Assembly: GCA_037178975.1 (NCBI GenBank) | Contig: JASJZH010000002.1 | Coordinates: forward strand, 2,604,001-2,668,000 | Direction: 5' to 3' | DNA length: 64,000 bases | Source of the DNA: Oscheius tipulae | Lineage: Eukaryota; Nematoda; Chromadorea; Rhabditida; Rhabditidae | Part shown: positions 35,161-44,975 of the stretch, piece after piece | Layout of the letters: every line of letters starts with the position of its first letter | How positions within the stretch are numbered: position 1 is the first letter of the stretch | Notes under the pieces: generated by a model | Told to the model about the DNA's origin: nothing | Seen by the model: only the letters and a program-made list of their open reading frames with translations | Database searches by the model: none | Made by a program: the position numbers and the translations under genes

Positions 35161-37265
35161 ATGGGAGAATCCAGTAAAAAGTGGGTTACTCATATATATA
35201 TGGTCTATTTATTTGTCAATTTTAGAAGTCAAGTATGCCCCATCTGTCTTGCTCCAACGCTGAGCACCCACTTTGGAGGTACAGTTCCCCAAAGCCTTTA
35301 TAAATTTTTCCTTCAGTTGTGTCCTGTAGAGCCTGTGCGGCCTTCTATAGAAGGGCAGTGGTCGAGAGAAAGCAGTTTCAGTGCCGACAAAGCCCTTCGT
35401 GCACTTATTTTAAAAGTAGGTTCACCATCCCTGTCATAAAACTTTAATAACATTTAGACATTCGTCATTCTTGTAAAAAATGCCGCTTCGATAGATGCAT
35501 ACAGCATGGTATGAAGAAGGAAGGTCCTTTTTGAAGCTCGCTTGAAGTAACCTCATACTTTCAGCTATTCTACAGAAACTAAAGCAGCCAATGGCTTCAG
35601 AGGCCGAGAGTCAGATGGTTTGTGTTCTTGGGTACTGAATCCTACTGCTGTTTTTGTTTTCAGTGCATTCCAACGTTCACTCCATCTCCTTCGTCTTCTT
35701 CTAGCACGTCCACGACACCTCCATTGATCACGAAGTTAGTGGAGAAGTATAGGTACGTTTTAAAAGACTAATTAGTGGGTGCGTGAATAGATGGCAGAGA
35801 AGATGACAATTTCCTAACTTACTGCTCAAAGACTGGAAGGTAAAGATAGGTCTTGTACGGGTCAGATAAGTTAGCTGTCGAGGGAGTGTGTCAAGGTGGT
35901 CAACATCGGCGGTAGATAAATCGTAGCTAAACCGTCACCCGAATTGTGACAAAAAGAAAGAAGACTCTCAAGCAAGTACGTAATACACGCGTAATACTTA
36001 GATCATACAAAACTTCTGTCCTATCGTAAAACCCTCTGTCATTTGACAGTTTGTACACACGTCAATGGGTTCATTTGAATGTAGGAATAGTTAAAATAGG
36101 CAACAACTACCAGGCTTTACAAATCTCCCTTGACAGTAATCTGCACCTAGTTCACAAGTATGTACTCCTTGACAGAAACCTAAAGATGGTAAAAAGGTGT
36201 TCTTATTCAGACTTCTCTGCTCCGTGAAGAGAGCCACTGAGTTCGCTCTTCGTCCCAACAGAGAACCGTCAAGGGAACCTGGATTAGAGGTATGTTTCTG
36301 GTTCTTTCTCTGCTCCAAAACAACCTCGTCTTTCCAACCTCTTTCATTTATAGGGCCTCTGCTTTGGCACTAGTGGTACCATGTCTCTCTTCTTCCGATC
36401 GCATCTACCTTCCTTTATTCACTTCATTTCTGACTCGTACTCGGAAGTCGGCCTGTTGACAGATGATGAAAAATGGCTGCTCTTACAGCCGTTCTTTGTA
36501 TACTTCTGGTGGCTGGACAGTGCCTACAGGACTTACAAAACTGTCAAGAAGGAGCTCTATTCAAAATTGTGAGTCATTTCCTCTAGTACGAAAAATGTGT
36601 CTATTTTTAGTTGTATCATGTCCGAGACAATGTACTCTGACGTGGATCGAGTAGACGAATGGGTATCTGACATGATTCTGTCCACCCATCAGACTTGTCA
36701 AACAGTTACCGAGGATGTGAAGCAGTTCAACACTATCTATGTCTGAAAAAAATATGGCTTTAGGTTCGTCTTGAAGAGATACCGCGTAGAGAACCAGGTG
36801 GTATTGCACTATCTCCATAGCATGGAGGTTACCGTGGAGGAGTTCGTCTGTCTGATAGGGCTTCTGTTCTGGAACACTGGTAAGGATAGCCTCTCTGTCT
36901 CTCTCTGTCTCTCGATCTCTCTATCAGTTAATTCCAGCGATCACCCAAAAGACCATCACCAATAACATGGCCACAGTCATCAGCCAGGCCAGAAAGTCCA
37001 TCTACACTGCCTTGGAGCAACTGTGCAGTAATAAGGGTGCCAGTTGGACAATTCGTTATGGAGAACTACTAAATCTCATCAATTTGTTCCTGGTATTTTC
37101 TCAGATTTCCGTGTAAAGGAACAATTTTTGATTGAATGCCTCCGTTGCAAGGAGGAACTTGGCCTTCTGAGCAGCCTAGACGCCTGGAAAAAAGAAGACT
37201 TTTTCTACGAGATGGAAGTCTGCTGGGAACAGAAAGCGAATTTTCCTTCAAGTCCATTGAACTAA
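35161..37265 (+). CDS. nuclear hormone receptor 5 (outside the cluster)
   Basis: DNA-binding domain assembled over four exons: MGESSKKSQ, then VCPICLAPTLSTHFG, VVSCRACAAFYRRAV (P-box CRACAAFY), QCRQSPSC and SCKKCRFDRCIQHGM; all eight zinc cysteines are present. A Ser/Thr-rich hinge (SPSSSSSTSTTP) precedes a ligand-binding domain with LLTDDEKWLLLQPFFVYFWWLD (the conserved helix 3-5 region), RVENQVVLHYLHSME, EEFVCLIGLLFWNT and LLNLINLFLVFSQ, ending PSSPLN and TAA. The 39-nt intron beginning gttcaacacta (about 36690-36760 region) is needed to join DVKQ to FVLKRYR; the unspliced frame stops. The intron near 36880-36950 carries (CTCTCTGT)n. Much more diverged from receptors 1-4 than they are from each other, so not a recent tandem copy. 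Confidence 0.83.
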
Positions 37266-37349
37266 TAAAGTGTCACAAACTTTTTCGATTTCTATTGTCT
37301 TCCAATTTGTTTTCGCAATGCTTCGGAAAGCGCATAGGCAATTAATTTT

Positions 37350-38370
37350 TTGCTTCCCAAGGGAGAACCGATAGATTGCTGTCCGTCTGCGATGCCCGTC
37401 TGCTGACTATTTCTGCTCCTCCTGTGCCTGTACCTCTGTTCTGTCCCTGGTTCCGGGTTAATGGGCAGGAACTTCTACCACAACGACTACTAGGAGACCA
37501 AGAACCACGTCTATCAGACCGTGAGTTACGGCAGAGACCAAGACACTGCTCACGAATAAGCGTTTCTACACGACTGAGACATCCAGGGTCTCGAACACCA
37601 GGCATACGACTGCAAGGAAATTGCCTCCTGACACTTCCATCACAACAAAACATCTGTATAAGACTACTGAAAGACCCTTTTTTAAGAAGCACCCTCATGT
37701 CTCTTCCACCACAGCGAAGAGACCTAGTTCTCACGTGACCTTGTCTCACAGGATGGGACCTCTTTTGACTGCTACTGCGACGAAGCTACATGCTCCTCTT
37801 GGGACTTCTACCACAACGAGACGTCCTTTTTCAAACTCTGAGAAATCGAGAATCTCATCCATTCGACCGTCGACTGCCAGAAAATGACCTACGGGAACTC
37901 CAACTAAGCGTACTCCTCGTAGGGTTACGACCACTGCTGCAACGCCGACGCAAACTGTGAAGCACATGGCTTCGAAGAGATGGGAGAGTACATCTTGTCG
38001 CCTTCAAGAGATCGTCAAACCTACCTCGTCTTCGTCCAAGTTTCAGAATAGGCTGGCGCTACGGGCAGGTGGGCTCTTTCTTTTTCTGTCTCTCTGTCTG
38101 TTTTTCTATCCCTTTATACAAGTTATTTTGCAGATTCTCCTCGATGAGAGCCCATTTTTGCCAGGATTTCCTCTAGACAAGAGGCCAACCACGAGATGCC
38201 TCGTGGATTCCTCCACGGAGCCGAGATCATCTCCGACTACACTTCCCGGGAAATTTACCGTGGTTTCGCGATTGGACTCGTCGTCAAAGCCGAAGCACAC
38301 CACGAGTCAGAAGACCGTGTTCGCTGTTAAAAAACTCCTGGAGCCTACTCGCCCACGGCCCGATTAATTG
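37350..38370 (+). pseudogene. degenerate Thr-rich / Cys-containing coding remnant
   Basis: GC-rich, codon-textured DNA without an intact gene. One frame is Thr-rich with recurring GTSTTTTTRRP and GTSTTTRRPFS; a second frame of the same DNA reads NFYHNDY, DFYHNETSFF, DCYCDEATCSSW and DCQKMTYGN but has many stops. The unit ggacttctaccacaacgaga recurs several times at irregular spacing. A further block (about 38130-38370) reads RGFLHGAEIISDYTSREIY in one frame. A related segment lies in a MED13 intron (59890-60335). Probably remains of a secreted repeat protein family; identity unknown. Confidence 0.4.
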
Positions 38371-39203
38371 CATAGCCAACGTCAAGGGCAACTGTGAAGA
38401 ACACTTCTAAATGTTTTGTCAGTCAGTAGAAAAGTGCAGTATTTTTAAGGGTCTTCTTATGAGAGAGTATTTACAATGTTCAGCCGAGCAGTCTCTAGAT
38501 ATAACCTAGAGGTAAAAGCAAAAAATTCCTGAAATAAACTGAAGGCATAAAAAAATCATCTAAAAGTGAGGATAAGGATGGTATTGCTTATTTACAGAGG
38601 CTCTCAAATCTTTCTTTTTCAGACACTTCGTGGTTTCAGCATTGCCCCGGCCTATTCGCTCTCTGTTGTTTTTGCATGCAAAAATTTTTCCACGGAACAT
38701 ATTCCGCTACAGTCTTCATATGAGAAGAAACCGTGAAACAAAGAAGATTCATGAAGATAACTGAGCCATAAAAGGGAAAGGCAGAGAGAATGAGCGAGTC
38801 TGGATGGAGGAGAGGAAGTACAGAATGGAATATGAGGACATGTAAAGACACTAAATTTATAAACTGGAATTTTTTTTTCACTTATCACGTCAATGACTGA
38901 GTGACGACTCTCGAAATTCCGCCGACATATGCGAAATGTAAAACTTCTTAAGACATTTTCGAACTCTCTACAGAAAAACCACTAAAGAAAAGAAGCTACA
39001 GTAACTACGTAGTATGCGTGAAACATTGGAACTCGAGAAGATAAAGAAAGCTCCCGGTTTCAATAAAAAAAAGTCGACAATCATTGTTCAGAGGGACAAC
39101 GAAACTATTGGATTCAGTAAACTAATGTTGTAAACCTCTGAACCTTGTGTTTTAAAAAGACAGTCCAATTATAGTTTGACGGTTTAACAGCGCGATTTTT
39201 TTA
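38371..39203. other. intergenic, no gene seen
   Basis: AT-rich. Two overlapping minus-strand frames of about 80 codons (38636-38888) show no splice sites or conserved text and are not called. No repeats noticed. Confidence 0.35.
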
Positions 39204-39557
39204 ATTTGAATCTTGCGGCGGGAAGAATAAATTCTTGAGTTAAACTTTTTTTTGATGCTTTAGACTTGGGCTTATTTTTTTTCACTTTCTAAGTATGTTT
39301 AATCGATCGCCGTCAAATTCTACCTCAGAGTTGTCTGGTTTGTTAAGAAAAAAAACCCGAGAAAAATGATGGAAATCAATTTTATCCATTCTTTTCGGGC
39401 TTTTTTCTAACAAACCAGGCAATTCTAGGGTATGATTTGACGGCAAAATTATTTAAAATACTTAAAAACGGAGAAAATTAGTGTAAAACATCGAAAAAAA
39501 GCAGAAAAAAAAAGTCTGAATTCAAGAATTTCTAACCTCCCGCTGCAAAATTCAAAT
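39204..39557. repeat. long foldback (hairpin) element
   Basis: Imperfect inverted repeat with arms of about 170 bp. The left arm begins ATTTGAATCTTGCGGCGGG and runs to GCCGTCAAATTCTAC and CTGGTTTGTTAAGAAAAAAA; the right arm is its reverse complement, from TTTTTTCTAACAAACCAGG to CCCGCTGCAAAATTCAAAT. Only a short loop (about 20 bp) separates the arms. No coding capacity; a foldback MITE. It ends about 60 bp before the ankyrin exon. Confidence 0.75.
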
Positions 39558-39620
39558 CCAAGAAGTGCACGGCTCGCCCATCCAACCATAACTGGATTGT
39601 TAATTTTATTGGCTCCCTAG

Positions 39621-39740
39621 AATTGTTACTCTTCAATACGCTTGCTGCGATGGTGCGATCAACTGCGTCACATATCTCCTTGAACGTGGTGCTAATCCGA
39701 ACATGAGAGCCAATAATGGTCAAACTGCACTATATAACCA
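39621..39740 (+). other. isolated ankyrin-repeat exon
   Basis: One ankyrin unit, VTLQYACCDGAINCVTYLLE then RGANPNMRANNGQTALY, bounded by a plausible acceptor (ggctccctag) and donor (ca|gtgagc). The consensus LQYA...LLERGANPN fits the helix-turn-helix and loop of ankyrin repeats. It differs clearly from the array units at 49.3-52.4 kb. It may be an upstream exon of the kinase-ankyrin gene or a leftover of another ankyrin gene; the ATG at 41234 has an in-frame stop just upstream, so a direct link is not shown. Confidence 0.5.
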
Positions 39741-39897
39741 GTGAGCATGCACCCGCATGCACAGTTTGATACACATGGCAACTATTCCAGCTCCAGCAGT
39801 GCTGATCGCAGCCGTTCCAGCACATCCTAAACAGGAAGACATGAATATGCAGAGACAGAGAGAGATATAGATATAAAGACTAAGTGGGGGAAATAGC

Positions 39898-40305
39898 AGT
39901 TATGCCCTTCACCCCAGTTTTGCCCCCCCACTGAAAAGTTTCGCCCCCACCTTTTGGAAAGATGTCAGAATCACTGTGGGATGTCCAAAAAAAAGGGATG
40001 TCCAATTTTTATGGGTTTAAAAATGGACTAACCTGATCATTTTTTTTTCCTCTTTTCCTGAAATGACTAAATAGGTTATCGGAATGTTTTCTGCGAAAAA
40101 AATAACAAAAAAGAACTTGAAAAATAATGAGCAGGAAGGCAGAAGAAGAGAGAAAAATGGAAAACTGAAAGTTTGGAAAATTCGAATTACTCTCGCCATT
40201 GTAAACATCGTGCAAGGGTGGGGGAACAAACTGACATAAGTGGGGGGGGGGGGGGGGGGGGGTAAAACTGCAGGGGTGGGGGCTTTATCGGTGGGGGGCA
40301 TAACT
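39898..40305. repeat. inverted-repeat element with a 21-G tract
   Basis: The ends are inverted copies: AGTTATGCCCTTCACCCCAG at the left and the reverse complement of AGTTATGCCCCCCACC at the right, with CAGTTTTGCCCCCCCACT matching the complement of the region around the long G run. An uninterrupted run of 21 G at 40242-40262 sits in the right arm. Non-coding. A MITE-like element with possible G-quadruplex potential. Confidence 0.6.
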
Positions 40306-41233
40306 AAGATCTACCCGACGTCTGTTTCCACATTATTATCCATTGGCATGCCTTCCAGGAAGAGTGTTCTTCCCGAATTGAAATTCCAGATAACACCCTG
40401 AGCAAGGGACTGCTTGTAATGATTGATTAGGTTTCTTATCATTTATTTGTTCGAGAGACTCCTCCGCTCTAGATTCTCCATGGAAACAGATTGATCGAAG
40501 CTAGAAGAGGTACGTAATCCTGTAGTGATTTTGGTACTCTGATACTACACGGACGCAATTTTCTAAATGTCCTAATGTGCAGCAATCACTTTCCATGAAT
40601 ACAATTTCCTTATACGACGTAAAGCGAGTGTCCGGGCCTTTTTTACGAGTATGATTTCTGACATGGGTCTTGTAGAGGAAAACTCGCTACCCACGGTGGT
40701 GTATCTATAATGTGTCTGCAATAATTTGTCTACAATTATCGCCGAGAAATAAGGCCGTAAAGTTGCTCTCCCAGAACAACATCTATCAATTGATGAGGAC
40801 AGCCCCCGTCTGCATCTAACTCTGTCAAAAAAATGTCAAAAAGTATAACAACTATGACAGTAATTAGTTACTAGCTTTCGACTGCGAAATTTAGTTGCTG
40901 CTCCAAAATACTGGGAGCATGTTGCTCCTTAAGTTCCCTACAACTGCTCGGAATAGGAATGAGATGAGATTGAACATTTTATTAATTAAAAGCACACATA
41001 ATTACAGAGTTATATAACTCATTCCCCCACTTTCTATTATCCAAACGTGCTTTTTTACGAAATAAGGTGGTCTTGTTATAACTGTAGGACCATTTGACGC
41101 TGAAATATTATCCCAAAACCTGCCTTATAACACAGAGAGAGACTTTTGGGCATTTAAACTAGATAACGTCCGTGTAGTGCCAAAGTGCCGTGATTTCGAC
41201 CTGTTACAGGGATGCAACTAGTAATCCGCTAAG
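40306..41233. other. region upstream of the kinase gene
   Basis: No gene seen. At 40619-40638 a stretch (taaagcgagtgtccgggcc) matches the end of the TTAA-element family and is probably an orphan terminus. A gttacag acceptor at about 41203-41209 lies just before the kinase ATG and could serve trans-splicing or a 5' UTR intron. Confidence 0.35.
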
Positions 41234-43120
41234 ATGGAACATAACAATGTTGCTGTTCAAACGTGGAGTGGTAATGGACAAGTCTTTAATGTAGCATTCC
41301 AATCAGATAACGACAGTGTTGACGCTCCTGTATGCATCTTCCGACTCGGGGAGAACATTTCCAACTTGCAGTACTTGAACTACGGTGGACAAGGTATTAT
41401 CCATACAGCCAAGGTGACAGATTTAGGGTGAGTTAGTATTCTGCAAAAGTTCAAATCCATATTTTAGAAAAGCTTGCGTCAAAATATTTCATAAATTTGA
41501 CGAGAACTCGAGGAAGGAAGTGGAAAAGCTCTTGAGCCTGGTATAGATCCTGCCTCTCTTTTAATTCTACTTCAGAGTGGAAAACATTTGAATTTTGTGG
41601 AAGTCTTCGGTACGTATGAGGGGTTCAATTCCGATATGCCCATATTGCGGCATCAAGGATATGTGATGGAGCTTATGGGTGGCGGCACCTTGGACGATGG
41701 TAGCTTGATGAGATCCAACAATATATTATTTTTAGCAATTTATTCTGAACACCGTTATGAACCTGAACAGGCCTACTTTTGGGTGCTGCAAATAGTTTAT
41801 GGCGTGGCCTATTTGCACATGAAGGATATTGCTCATCTGGATTTGAAACCTTTAAAGTAGGCAAGGCAAAGAGACAGACAGACAGATGGACGGTATTGTT
41901 ATCCTATACCAGCCGTCAACGACGGCTTCGCCGCCCCTTAGTATTGACTTAGCATTTACAGCAGGCGACTTCGCCGCTTCTCCAAGTTCCCAAGTTTCCC
42001 CCCAAAGCTGACTTGTCAACTTAGTTCTTGACATGTCATGACTTGCCAGCTTTTTTCTCGTGGTGACGCACGGACGGACGGACACCATTGCGCTTTAGTA
42101 GTAGAGAGATGTTTAGTTTGCTATTGGATTCTACGTGGACATGCATAAAAATTGCAGACTTTGGTCTATCGAAAAACTTGAAACACTCCAAATTAACTGG
42201 CAGGTTGAGCAAACGATGTCATAGCAAAAATACATTTATAGGAGAGCAACTTACATGTACATGGCGCCGGAATTATTTGCAGACGACACAGATACATTCG
42301 ATTTGCGTCAGTGCGACATTTATTCAATCGGTATTACATTTTGGGAGATACTCTACCGACAGTATGTATCCATTTTGAAAATAGTTAAGTGTCCAAGGTC
42401 GCCTTTCGACAGACAGTGGACAGATGCCGTCCTCTCCGGCAAAGTTAGGGAAGGAATGCGTCCCTGCTTGGACAATTTTATTTGGGATCCGGTAATTCAA
42501 GTGGTGATTGAAATGTAAGAAGCTTCTTTCTTCACTTTCATTCGAATTGAGGTCCTGGCAAGAAAACCCATCAGAACGCTGTCTCATGGATTTTGTTATA
42601 GCTTTGGAGCAAGCAATGGAGGTGACGTTCTTGTTATCTTCAAATTGGTGGAAATTCTGTCTCTCCGTCTCTTTGTTTATTTGTCTCTCACTCTGTATTT
42701 TCACACTGTTCGACTTATGACGTTCAATAGTTTCCGTTTCAGAAAATTCTTGACAATCCCTTCTCGACACAGAGGTTATACACATTGTATTGGAACACGA
42801 AAAGAGAGTACTTCTTAAATATAATTCTCGTCTACCGAATGACAATGCATGAAAAATTGAAAGCAGTAAGAGCCTATCATAAGAAAACAATCAACGACAT
42901 AATCGAAGAATGCGAAAGAGAAGAACGCATCGATGGAAAAGAATCTGTTGGTCAAAGATATGGCTTCTCTCAACGAGGATTTCAGAGGAATTTGTGGCTC
43001 GATCTTAAGCGACTGTGCCTTATGGATATAGACGACAGTCTTCTTCGTTCCAGGATCCGTATTATGTATTATTGTGGCCAGGATCATCAAAACAAAAACA
43101 TTTTTAAGACATCTCATTGG
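41234..43120 (+). CDS. protein kinase domain of a kinase-ankyrin gene
   Basis: Eight or nine exons give a complete protein kinase fold near the N-terminus: Gly-rich loop YGGQGIIHTAKV, VAIK-type lysine in ACVKIF, hinge region YVMELMGGGTLDD, catalytic loop HLDLKPLN (HRD changed to HLD, catalytic Asp, Lys and Asn kept), DFG in IKIADFGLSK, APE in YMAPELF, then CDIYSIGITFWEILYRQ, PFDRQWTDAVLSGKVREGMRP and CWQENPSERCLMDFV-like helix I. The class looks like a Ser/Thr (TKL/RIPK-like) kinase. After it comes a basic linker to FKTSHW at 43120, where a strong donor gtaag begins a 6.2-kb intron whose acceptor at 49304 joins in phase 0 to the ankyrin array, giving the RIPK4/ANKK1 domain order. Unspliced, the frame would stop at 43252 inside a transposon. 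Kinase text is confident; the long-range join is inference. Confidence 0.8.
41893..42110 (+). repeat. dispersed repeat, copy in kinase gene
   Basis: Same family as 8854-9057 (opposite orientation). It fills the intron after the DLKPL exon, and its last 12-20 bases (cgctttag then TAGTAGAGAGAT) provide the 3' splice site and the first coding bases of the next exon. Confidence 0.7.
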
Positions 43121-43367
43121 GTAAGACTACAAGCGGACATAATTAAAGCGAGTGTCCGGCTATTGCGCTCAAGCGCCCAAAGTTGGTGCGCAGTTTGGAA
43201 AAATTGTCGGCAATTGGTAAAATTAGGTTTTCTACCGTTTTTTTTTCGATGATTTCCTAATTTCGAATGTTACTTGAGAGCATGTTAAAATTAGTTCGAA
43301 CAAACCAAAAATGAAGGAAAGTGCGTCAGAATGGCAGAGTTTTAGCGATTACGCGAGTCAAATCCAG

Positions 43368-43449
43368 TTTCTCTTCTCTCTCTTCGATTATCATCTCATT
43401 CTTTACGAGAAAAACTATGTTTTGGGCTTTGGCAGGAGGACGCTTCATT
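43368..43449 (-). repeat. split direct repeat B2 of the PAT-type element
   Basis: 82 bp (TTTCTCTTCTCTCTCTTCGA ... GGACGCTTCATT on the plus strand); identical to 44883-44964 except for one A/G difference (CTCATTC versus CTCGTTC). Confidence 0.85.
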
Positions 43450-43797
43450 TGTTTTCGTATCTCACAATGTCGAGCGACACCAAAAGTAAGTAAAAAGCCA
43501 CTCAGTGTTGGATCGTAAAGAGTAGGGGAAATAAACAGTATTAAAGAAACAAAACAGTAAGCCGCAATGAGGTACCCAATACCGTTTAGAGGAGAAAAAA
43601 TTAGAACCAAGATAACCGTAGTAGAGAGAAACAAGACTTGGCTGAAAACGTCGATTCTTGTGGAAAGCGAGACTTCGAAGTAGTCGCCATCGCAAGAGAC
43701 CCGGACGTCCACAATTGGACGCGGTGTATGAAAATTGTGTTAAATTATTAGCGAAAAGAGAACAAGCTAACCGATCTGGGTTCTTTGGAGTCTGAAA

Positions 43798-44826
43798 TTA
43801 GATGACATGGTCATCACCAAGAATCTGCGCCACTGGGAAAGGCTGGGGTCGAATGTAGGCTTGAAATGCAGTTGCACTCTTCCATCTGCCGGTGACCATG
43901 ACTGATGTCGAGTCCCATCCAGCTTCTAGGGCGGCTGAGACTGCTGGAACGAGTGCGACGTATACTTCTTGCTAGCCAGTCCTGCTTCGGCGAAAGCTTT
44001 CTTCAGATCCGCGACCGCCGTCGAGTACGTAATGGGACGCGGCGTGGTGAAAGACATGAACAAGAAATCTTCTTTCTTCTTGATCTTTTTCAAAAATTCA
44101 GCGAGTACATTTTCTTCTTTCGGCGTGACATCGAAAGGAACCTTGACTCCTTGACTAGCTTGGTCTGTCTTCGACTTTGTGATGTGTACGATCCAGCGGA
44201 GATCCGAGACTACTTCCAGATCCTGTCCTTTGAGAGCGAGCGCTTCAGAGATTCGCAAGGCTGCTCGGTACGTGAGGAGAGCGATTATGGCCAATCTTCT
44301 CACGGCGAAATCTCCTGACTTTGGTAAGGTTTCCATCAGACGTCCGAAGTCTTCAGGGCACATTTTGGTTCGATGGTGCGTAGGAGCTGCTGATGCGGCC
44401 GTCTCTAGCAGAGCTTTCTGGATCTCCTTCATCTCGGGTGGAAGGCATCCCAGATAGAAATTCTGTGCGGCAACGTGGGTAGCGAACATCTTGGACTGTC
44501 CCAGCTTGAACTTCTCAGCCAGAAAAGAGTAGGCGCGTTTTGTCTTGAGAGGCGTATGGACACTTCGACGACCAGAACTTCGTGAACTCTTTGACCCTCT
44601 GTTGGTAGACAGAGATTGTGGCGGGGGCTCTGCTGTCCTCAATGGCTCTCCTCAGCATCAGATTGGCCCCCAAGAGGCCGGTTTCGCAAGAAGACGTCAT
44701 GTCCTCCAGAATTCTCCAGCGAACGTCTGCAACAAGGGTGGGTTGGTGGGTGAGAAAACGAAAAGCCAGAATGATTTCCGGGAACGACGATCCGCTGTCG
44801 CGGCATCGTCTACCGTAACCCGCCAT
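43798..44826 (-). pseudogene. tyrosine recombinase of the PAT-type element, frameshifted
   Basis: Phage-integrase-type recombinase that inserts the circular cDNA. The N-terminal part starts in repeat A2 (MAGYGRRCRDSGSSFPEIIL) and reaches ATISVYQQRVKEFTKFW; a frameshift near 44540 moves the frame to RAYSFLAEKFKLGQSKMF. The catalytic Arg lies in ALRISEALALKG. The HxxR box is broken: SHSFQQSQPP and a stop, while GRWKSATAFQAYIRP with the late W and the nucleophile-region Tyr continues in another frame to 43798. Inactive in this copy. Confidence 0.8.
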
Positions 44827-44964
44827 TCGTGGCGGACCCTCATTCCGCGTCCCATCCTTTCGCCACCGCCCAAAACATCACTTTTCTCTTCTCTCTCTTC
44901 GATTATCATCTCGTTCTTTACGAGAAAAACTATGTTTTGGGCTTTGGCAGGAGGACGCTTCATT
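44768..44964 (-). repeat. internal B1-A2 repeat of the PAT-type element
   Basis: Contains the 110-bp A2 (44768-44877, AGAATGATTTCCGGGAACGA ...) and the 82-bp B1 (44883-44964) separated by five bases. In the circular-template model of DIRS-like replication this junction matches the joined ends of the circle. Confidence 0.85.
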
Positions 44965-44975
44965 CGGATACAAAG

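Noticed and set aside
39893..40310. CRISPR-like or satellite array
   Set aside because: No regularly spaced repeats; it is a single inverted-repeat element with homopolymer G/C.
43147..43252. Kinase C-terminus extending as coding into the TTAA element
   Set aside because: The extension is transposon end sequence; a strong donor lies 22 bp before the TTAA, so splicing is more likely.
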